Of a DNA stretch of 64,000 nt, positions 50,274-60,200 are shown piece after piece. The notes under the pieces were generated by a model. That model saw nothing but the letters and a program-made list of their open reading frames with translations. It was not told where the DNA came from and did not search any database. The stretch is from Prinia subflava (taxonomy: Eukaryota > Chordata > Aves > Passeriformes > Cisticolidae): the NCBI RefSeq assembly GCF_021018805.1, contig NC_086250.1, forward strand, positions 67,901,322-67,965,321. Direction: 5' to 3'. The stretch's first letter is position 1. The number at the start of each line of letters is the position of its first letter. The translations under genes were made by a program, and so were the position numbers.

Positions 50274-51265
50274 TTATGCAGTCTCTTTCAGCAGTCCCAG
50301 TTTCCGGAGTGCCTCTCTCCTGGCTTCTTCAGTGGAGCCACGGCCAGAGAACTTCACCGTTATCCCTTGGGATCGAAATCCTGAAGGTCTAGGCAGCGAA
50401 CCCGACCTCCTCCTCATGTCCAGGCTTACAGCAGGTTGTTTATAATCATTACAACTTTTCTCTGTGCTCTGCTGTGCACTGCCGACTTTGTTAGTGGCAA
50501 GAGCCACCTCTGGTTTGATTGTTACAGTTTTGCCCATAGGAAGGAAAGGGCTGGGCTCACTTTTTAAAACCTCGTGGATGTTTTGATATCCATTGGTAAC
50601 AGCATCTGACTGCTTGGGCTGCACATCAAGCTGCTGAGTGCTCGGGGCATGGTCCACTCGGTCCTGAGCTGGCTTTCCCTTAACTAGACCAAGCTTTGTC
50701 AGGGCTTCATAGCGTGTTTGCTCAGAGGAGAGATCCCGTAAGGAAGAACTTCTGTTCCGTGACAAGAAATCGTTTCTGTGCAGCTTCTCCTCCAGTTCAG
50801 CTGCCAGAAGAGCTCCCCCGTTGATGTTGGCCAGCACCTGGGCCCGCCGCTCCTGGACGTTAACCGCTGCTCTGGAAATGGTCTCGCTGAATTCCTTGCC
50901 ACTCACATTTGTTATGTTGATGTTGCTTGGGAACCGGTGCAGTTTGGGGGCGGGGGCAGGAGGGTGCTTGGGTGCTGTGGGATGATCACCGTTGGCTACC
51001 GGGGCTTTCTTCCTGTCGGAATTCCCTTCCTTGAGGGCGCCGGGGAAGCGTGCCCGGCTCTCCACCTGCTGCTCACAGATCTTCTGGGCCACGATGAGAG
51101 GAGTGGGGATGGAACGGAGCAACTTTGGGTGCTGCACTGGGGCAGGGGGTGGAGGAGGAAGAGGAAGAGTCTCAGACACCGTTGGTGGTGGTGCAGGGGG
51201 GTGTGGGGGAAGGTCAGCAGGTACAGCTGGCTGAGGGCTCTCGGCTCTCCGAGTGGCATCCAACA
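50274..51265 (-). CDS. PROSER2: PROSER2 last coding exon (992 nt)
   Basis: TG completes a split Val, then LDATRRAESPQP and about 329 codons to TAA at 50,276-50,274. It carries the proline-rich block (LPPHPPAPPP, LPLPPPPPAP), LLRSIPTPLIVAQKICEQQ, the ISRAAVNVQERRAQVLANI and ELEEKLHRNDFL helices, SRNRSSSLRDLSSEQTRYEA with LTKLGL, and the C-terminal REALRKLGLLKETA. LTKLGL and LRKLGL look like an internal repeat of the C-terminal motif. Acceptor on -: TTACCTTTTAG. Confidence 0.96.
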
Positions 51266-54200
51266 CTAAAAGGTAAACCAGCAGAGACTGTCATTAATTC
51301 TTCACACAGAGCAGAATGCAAGCTAAAATGCTGCTTTTAGAAGCATTTCTCCCTTCCTTTCTAACTCAACCTCAGCCCATATAGCCAGAAGAAACTCTAA
51401 CTGAAGTCCCAGCAATGGCATCTCATAGGCAATGCTATAGCTCAAATCACCACATTTACACTGTGTCACTATCATGGCCATCTCTCTGCCTTTCACTCAC
51501 AGTCTGCATGTTTCTTCACTGTGCTTCAATGGCTGCTCCTTCGTAGGAGTTTTGCAGTTCTTATTTTTTATTAAAACAGCCAGAGAGGACACATTGTGTC
51601 CCACTGTGTGTCCTAGCTAGATAGATTCATTGTCCAAACAGAGAGAATGCACTCTACAGGGTGACAAAAACAATGTGCTATCTTGTCACAAACTCACTGA
51701 CAGGATTGTGTGCCTTTCAATCCCATACAGAGTAACACTGAAAACAATCTGCTATCTTAAAACCCTTGGAGAAAAATCATAAAAAGCCTTGGAGAAGAGC
51801 AGAGCATGAACAGGTTGGTGAATACAGTCTGCCTTGTGGCAGTGACTGTGCACAACAGTGACAACTCAGTCTCCAGGCAGAGGACTGAGACAGCAAACCA
51901 ACAACTTCAATAGATGCATGACCCCCGTGAGGGAAAAGGAAAAAGGAGGAAAGAAGTTACAGTAGCAGCAAGAATTTCAAAAACCCTAAGGCAAATTAAA
52001 ATCACAATCCTTAGAGCTCCTGATGAGTAACAAATTTATCAATTAATTAAATTGTCAATAAAATGGACAATGTATCTTGAGGTAGCAAGGAAGGTACAGA
52101 ATTTCTTTAGTTGTTTCTGTGGACAACTGGAATAAGTCAGGTCTGGATCAAAAAGAAAACCCATACTTGCAAGAAACAACTACCTGGTTCTGTATCTCTG
52201 CTGGGAGGGCCTTCATGGTCACTGCTCTCAGGTGTTGACTGCACTAAGTCAATGATATCTTCAGTCTCTGAGTGACTGGACACGTTTTCCTCTGTTGACC
52301 TTGGGGACTGACAGTGGATGCCACTGTCACGTAGGGCCATCTCCTCCAAGTCATCTTCTAAGGCATCTATGGTTTCTTCAAAGAACATGAGAACATCCTG
52401 TTCTTCATGAGTTAAGTATTTCAAGCTTTCATCATCCTATGGGGAAAAAAGAAAAAAAAAGAGAGATTGACACCTTCCCAAAGAGACATTTAGATATTAC
52501 AATGCTACAGGACAAAAAAAAATTAAAAATCGGAAGAGTAGCAATTGGTGTTGCATCCTTTAGTTTAGCAAAGAAGTCTTCATTTGAGCTGTACAGAAGA
52601 AATTACTAAAAGATTATAAAAGCCATAAGAGCTACAACTCTTCCCCCAAATAAAAAAAAACCAAAAAACCCCACTCACCTAAAAAACCCCAACAACAACC
52701 ACCACCAAACCAAAAAACCACAAACCAAAGCAGCCCTACACTCACCTGTGCCAAGGTTAGGATGGCTTCTCTGATTCCAAACTGGGGCAAACTGTGTTCT
52801 GTGTCAGATTCAGGGACAAGGCTTGGGGAACAACAAGGGAGGGAAAGGGTGCACTCAGGACAGTCCCAGAAATGGTTTGATTCCCTCTCAGCTCAAGTCC
52901 AAAGAGTGACTTGGCTTCTAGAGGCAAAGCTGGAGCTGAGAAGTGTCTCTGCCACTACAAACTATAAATTATCCAGAGGTACATAAGAGATTACAAAGAG
53001 GTAATAGTAAGGAAGGAGATTATTTCCAAAGATTTGAGTTACAGAAAGGAGAACCCAAGAATAAATATGAAGATCTGTTCCCTACAGTATAGTGCCTTGG
53101 GCTATTTTCTTCAGCAGGAAATAATCCTGTAGACCACAGAAGTGATAAATAATCGCTTGGATTATCCAGTCTTCATTTTCTCTGAGTCACTACTCTTAAT
53201 TAACTTGATTAACACATTGTCATTATTCAAAGCTGGGCAGCAAAGCACTAACTTTTCCCTCCACCCTGGGAAACACTCACTTTTCCAGAAGCTTGAAGAT
53301 GACAAAGAATGATTAAGAAAGGCACTGCATTAAAATAATGGATACAGGGGAGACATTTCCCAGGAGAGCTGTAAGTTCTGGAATGCAAGTATATATTGTT
53401 GAAAAGCAAGTGAGGTTTTCCCATTTCTGGACTGAATTTCTCTCCTTCCAAGCACATACTGTAAACTTTGCTGTCTCTAACTCAACAAGAAGCACCAAGG
53501 ACACCTCATTGCACGTGCAGACAAGGTAAAAAGGCTACTTCTCAGTAGAGGGCTAGGACAATTTAGGTAAATACATAAAAGTATGCAGTACAAATATCCA
53601 AGAGGTAGCACGTTCTTGCTAGGGCAGCACAACTTGCTTCAAACTCACCATGCCTGTTCAGATCATCTTACATTAGATTAGACTAAAAAAACCTGTGTGC
53701 AGCTTGACCTGTTAACTCCTTGCACAAACAAAGCTTTTATCCTCATTCTCAGCATTAAAAATAAAAACAACGTAGCTCTGTAGCAAAGTAATGCCTATAG
53801 ATTAAGAAATATAATGTGCTGCATTGTACCCAGTGGCAGTTGATCTCCAAGCACTCAGATGAGAAAATAAATGCTCTGAGGTTCTTAGCTGCCTTTGCCT
53901 GTGTGGCCAATAGAACATTTGGTGGGTGGGAAAGATGTACAAAGGTGTGGTTATTTCTGACTTAGTCTTACTATCCACAGTGTACTGTCAAAATAAGTAA
54001 CTTATTCCAGCTTGCAGCAAAAATGCTACAAAAGCTAAAATTTGGATGCCATTTGCCACTGCTGGTTTAAAAGATGAACTTCAAAGGGTGACGTAGTCCA
54101 CAGCTCACACCCACCACATGTCAGTTTTCAAAGGCCAAGGAAAGTTTTACAGCTGCACTTGAAAAGCAAGAGACAGACAAGCCTTCCTTTTTTGTTTTTT

Positions 54201-57200
54201 GGTTGGGTTTTTTGTGTGTGTGTGTGGTTTTTTCCTTAATGCATGTTGCAATCTCCTTCCTTCCCCACCCAAATACTCATAGGGCTGCTATGTCTAGTAG
54301 GCGAGAGAATGACAGGAAAGGAGCCCTTGTTAGGTAGCCTTGAGCTGAGCTGAACAGGACTCCAAGAACCTTTTGTCGAGGGTGAGCTCATTGCAAGAGC
54401 CAGACTTACACAGGCAAAGGAAGAGAAGAGGGGGCTGTGTTTAAGAAGGCACAGTGGCAACAAATCCAGAGTATGGTACAGGAATTACTGTGTGCACCTA
54501 AAAAACTGCTCCCACATGACCTTAACTTGTTTGGTCAAGAGCTGAGCAAAGAATAAAGCAAGGAAGCAAAGACTTCCAAAAGCACTTCCTTCCATCCTTT
54601 TCTGTGCTGCAAGACTGAACATTTTTCCATGCCAGGTAAGATTTGCAGGAGAGCTTTGCCTGATTTAACCATCCCTCATGGATCTTGCTGAAATGAGCAG
54701 TGTCCTTTTAGGTAAAGGATCTAAATTGAGTAACAATTCCTTTGCAAACACATTTGTAATAAATAGCATACCAAGATGTGAAAGGCCAACTTCATCCCTG
54801 TTAGCACAGGGATGTTCCATTTGTTTCCTCATGCAGTTTCCCTTCAAGATGATCAATGTCACATTTCATCAGAAAAAAAAAAAAAAACAAAACCAAAACC
54901 AACAGCTCTGGAGCGTAGGCAGTGTTAGGTCAGGGCACTGTACTGAGATGCAAGGCATCCAGTCTGGATAGAAACTCCCTCAGGCAAGGCATGTTTCAGT
55001 CTGCCAGCCAAGGAAACAATCCCATTTCAGACACACAATCACGGTGGAAAAAACCTACTCAGGCTGGTCAAACCAAAGGAGCTCAGAGATGTAAAGCATG
55101 CAGTGACTTGCTTTATTCCCACCTGTATTACTTGTATTGTAGTAAAGCCTTCAGAAAGATGGGAGGAATTTTTGTAAAGTAAAGGTGGCGGTTTTAACTA
55201 AGGCTACCAAGTCTATTTGCAATTAGTTCATTTTCTATATATTCCAGGTACTGGAACAGATCATATTCTTTCCAGGCTGGTTTTCCAGGCTTCCTTTTTT
55301 CTTGATGAATCTGTGTTTTTTAATAGTCAAAGAAAAGTCTTTTCAGCTACTTGGGTTATTCACCTCATAGTTTCCATCTACTCCCTACTTTTGATACACA
55401 AACACACCTCCCTAAACTGAATCTCACACACTTAACACCACAAACTTTAAAACTACTGTGAAAAGACAGCCTGAATTTGAAACTTGAATATTGTGCCCCA
55501 GCTTAAAATTATATTAAATTAGGAGGATTTAAAAGACTGCTTGGATAGAAGACATTTGGGATGCAAACAGCTGAAATAGCTGAGTATGCTCAGCTGACAT
55601 TAATATTTTAGATTTCTGTGCGGCTAAAATTTCCTGCTTATGCCAAACAGGAAAGAGTCTGTTATAACAGTGTTTGGTATAAAAGAGGAAAAAAAAAGTA
55701 ATAAGAGAAAGAAAAGAAGAATAGATTCTATTTCATAGAAAAGATTTGTTGATTCCTTTCCTACCTGTTCAAAACAATGACTCAATATCCAGAGGCCCAC
55801 AACAATCCAGATCTAAAATCCTAAGACCAGTACAGCTTTGACAGAAACAGAACACCACAGGAAATCCCAAGACATCTGCAGCGCTTAAAAAAAAATCTTC
55901 CAAAACCTGCTAAGGAACCAAACTTCACTTAGCAAAATACCAGGAGAATGCCAGATTCAACTGATTTATCAATCACTGAAGAATTAATAGGCAAATTCCA
56001 TGGGAAAGAAGTGACTGGATGCTTCTCTAAAGGGCCATGAAAGGATCAAACTAATGTGTAGTACAAAGGCCAGTGTAGCACCACCTGGGCCACAGTCTGT
56101 TAATAACAAGGCAATTCTAATGTTAGAAGGGGTGAAAAGGAAAGCCCTGCATGCAGGAACTGTATGAGAACATGTATAAAAGCTTTAGCACAGAAGAAGT
56201 CAAGTACCTCTGACTAGATTTACAAGAAATGAGATGGAATGGATTGTACTGTGCTGTTACTGAAGCTGAAAGCAAGTGAATTACAGAAGAACATGAACTA
56301 CTACACAGGATCAGACCAAAAAGCCCATTTAGCTCAGTAGCCTTCAGCAGCTACGAGCACACAAGACTAGGGAGAGAGGCTGGGAGGGGTGTTGTGTATA
56401 TTGGATGGACGTATTCTTTCCTCCCCTAAATCCTTCCAGTTTCCAGCAATATATGGCTTAAAGACTTCCCAGATTCATCGGCATCTGTGTATTTAATAGC
56501 CCTTAATGAGCTTTTCTAGCATGAATTCATCTTATTGTTTGAGCCATGGAAATGACTGGCATTCACAGCATTCTGTGGCAGGGAGTTCCAGAGTGTAATT
56601 GTGTGCTGTGGCAAAAAGTGCTTCCTCTACAACCCACTATCTGATGGTTTTAATAATACCATTTCATTTGGTGAAGAAGAACTATAATATTGAGTGCTGT
56701 TTTCTTCGGTTTACGAGCATAATTGTACCCGTGTGCTTCATAAGAGGTAGCAAAGCATATAATCAATAGGTCCGAAGTGAGGAAACAAATTATCTACAAG
56801 CACTTAAAAGATAAACTAGATGAGCTAAAATCATAAACTGACTAAATTACTCCTAACCTACTTTTAAAGAAAGCAAGCTGAATATCTACTTAAACTCTGA
56901 ACACATCTCTTTTACAAACAAAATTAGGCTGATCAGCCTATAGAAATTAAAGGGATAAAGAAACTGTGTTAGAACAACATTGAGAAAAATGAGGAGACAT
57001 TTCAGCCAAAGGTCACTAAATCAATTTCATTAAAAAATCAAATAATTTCACACCAAGTTAATTTCTTATGAGAAGGTTATTGACTCGACCAATAGGTACA
57101 AGCACATACCTTGATCTGAAACCTTTATAACACGGCCCCCAAAAATAAACTCACAGATGAACAAAAAATGATGCTGAGATGAAGTTACTGCAAGGCACCT

Positions 57201-60200
57201 GCACAATCTGTGATTCTGTCAGTTTAAGTGCCATAAAGAGGGAAAAAAATCTGCTGTTCAGGGATGCAGATCTCATTCTGGGATATATTAACCAGGGTGA
57301 TGACATGACAGCACATCCTCATTTGGAACACAGAGTTCAGATTCAGTTGCTGAACTTTGGAAAGGATGCAGCCAAGCTGGGCAGGGTCCAGAACAAAGCA
57401 GGGAGTGTTGCAAACCTAGCTGCACAGGAAAGCTGAAATAATGGAGCATGTTATATTTAAAACAGGGGAGAATGAATGGGTGGTGGGCAGATGCAGCCCT
57501 GTGTCCCTGTGTATATTTTAACATATAAAAAGTTGACCACACATATAATCCCAACAAATGTTCTCCACATTCACTGAAGGTGAGACAAGCAGCAGTCAGC
57601 TTTCACACTACAGAAACTTTAATGCAAGTATTCCATGAAAAGTAGTGGAACACACAAAGAAAACACTCTGGAAGTTCAGGAATGCCTATCAGCATGGTTT
57701 AAAAAGCAGATTTGCCCACCTGCTTGAATAATCTCTATATACCAGATCCTGCCTTGAAGCACAATGATACAGTTTGTGCACAGAGCCCAAACTGCCTCCA
57801 GGATCTATATTCTCCCTAGCACACTTTACAGCAAGATCATTCCTTGCTAGGAGTCAGGCTCTTATTTTTCCAAGGCACACTGCTTCCAGGTCATACTAGT
57901 ATCAGTTTAAAGTGGATGAAGCATTGCATAGCTCTCTCCACACCCTGGAAGGAATGGCTTCCACCTGCCCCAAGGCAGCTGTATCCATACAAAGTAAACA
58001 GACAGAAATTCTTCTCATTTTTTTGTGTATTGTTATTTGGCAAAGTCCTTGGACATGGTGAAAGGTCTTGTAGTACAGTAAAGCCTGTGGAGTATCAGTG
58101 TCAAGGAGGAAAAAGGCATTCATGTTATGAAAGGAGTCCATCTCAGGTCTTTCCCTTGAATGTACCTGAAGTGCAGCTCAGCATCACAAGACTCATTCAA
58201 ATTGTGAGGAAAACAAGTGGCAGTAGCTAACAGACATGATCTGTCCTTTTCCAGAACCCCTAAATCCACACTGGATTCCCAGTGGATTCTCTTTGGGGAG
58301 GTTAAGGTAAAGAGATACCAACATGGTGCACTTAGAATTAGGTCTGTTGCATCTGAATTATCTGTACTGAACCAAAAAAAGGACAAGGATCATAACAATG
58401 GATTTTTAGGCTACAAGAGATATCACAACTACAAAACAACCAGGTCAGCCCTGAGTTAAATGAATGGGTGTGTGAAACAAAACACTGAGCCAGCTCAGAA
58501 TACTCACAGCATACTTGCTCTTCATGTCTATGTAACAAACGTTCAGAATGTCACCTGTACTACACAAGGGATCCAGGAGTGACAAACCATCTTCACTGAC
58601 TGGCTGACAAGTCTTGTTAGAGCTAGAGAGGAAGCTTGTTTGAAGAAATAACAATCAGAACAAGCAAAACCTCTTTTTTAGAGTCATGGCCTCTCCCAGT
58701 TTAAGCCATTTGATTAGTGATCAAATGAAATAGTCACTTGAACAAATTCTAGAGGTCACCAAAGCTCCAAAAAGAGTGGTGGTGAACTATGGCATTAACC
58801 AAGGATTTATCTGATCCAAAGGAAAAAAAAATTAAAAACCCAACAATGTGATCCACCAAGAATAACAAGAACTCACTATCCCTCAAAGTTATCCCTCAGT
58901 AAGACATGTTCAGATACAGAAGGTAAAGTACCAAAGTTGTAGCAACAGATCCAAGGCACTGACACAGCTCATTATTAATGCAGTTCCAATTAGCACAGCT
59001 CACTTCAGGTACAACCAGCACCTCTGCCATGGTTTTCACAGGTAGCACAACTGTCCTAGCACATTATTCAAACGTAGAAACTAAAGCAGTTACTCATGGC
59101 TGAGAATAGATACCCAGGCCAATGATCAGAGAGAAGCACTGAAAGAAGGATTGGCTTTAAGAAGCTGGTCTGTGCCTATTCAGTCAGTGGAACAAGACAA
59201 ATTGTTTCAAAAAAATCCAAGACCTAGCTTTATCTTCGAATTAAGTGTCCTTAAATTGCTGCAACTGTATTTCATAGCAAGTTAATTCTTTTACCATATG
59301 TCAGGCAGTGTCATTCCAGCCTGGGTTTTGGAAGCTAGAATTGCCAAGAACAGAGTGTTTTTGTTTGCCCTCACCCTTGGATAAGCACAACTGATTCCAT
59401 GCATAAAGAAAACACATTTCTCTCAAGCAGATGTATGGATTCCCTCTTTGTTAAAAAGACCCCAAAATATATGTGCAAATTCATGTCCTCATATGTAACA
59501 ACTTTTATGGTTACTAACGTTCATCTGAAATGAAGATATCAAGGCACACATTCCTCTCATCTCAACTCAACCTGCTGTGACAGATTTGGCAGAATAAATC
59601 CAGAACTGAACATCTATAATTCCTATGGAAATACTCCTAAAAATACAGGCAGCATCTTGCTTTCCATTTAAAAAAATAAGTTTGGCTCAGAGGCCTGCAG
59701 TTGTCAAAGATTAGCTGAAAGCATCACTATATAGGTAAGAGAAGCTGAGAAATCTGGCAAACTTAAACTGAAGTGACAACAGCTGACTGGGAAGGATCCC
59801 ACACACAGAATTTTAAGACCTTTTTAGCACAAGGCAATTGATGTCCATCTCCTAGTCATTCCTAAACTGACAACCAGTTCCCAGCAAGCGATGCCAGCAC
59901 AGACAGGATGCAGGACCAGCCAGGAGTCAGCTAAACCAGCTGTGAGCAGTCAGCAAAGGCTAAAACCAGTCCAAGTGTTTGTCCCTATTATCACATCCCT
60001 GGGTTTGTTTGAATTCCACAGATGCAATACAAAGGTTATATTTAGTGACTAATGCAGTTTGACACTGAGAAGCTTAAGAGCCTGGTTTTTTACAATCAAG
60101 TAGGAAGAAACCTGCAGCAGTATGGGCCTGTCACTTCTTTCCTTTACAATGCCATTACAAGAACCCAAAAAATCAAAGCCAACCCTGACCTTTCTTGCCA

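Larger units (their letters stand above)
52782..58507 (-). other. PROSER2: PROSER2 intron, 5.7 kb
   Basis: Contains an old CR1 3' fragment (56,290-56,760), a short (TG)n at 54,213-54,226 and an A-rich tract at 54,875-54,900. No other exon is recognised. Confidence 0.6.

Noticed and set aside
52782..52893. Extending the PROSER2 microexon upstream along its open frame
   Set aside because: The frame is open, but the phase would not match the flanking phase-0 exons at the best upstream acceptor; the 36-nt version is simpler. Not excluded.
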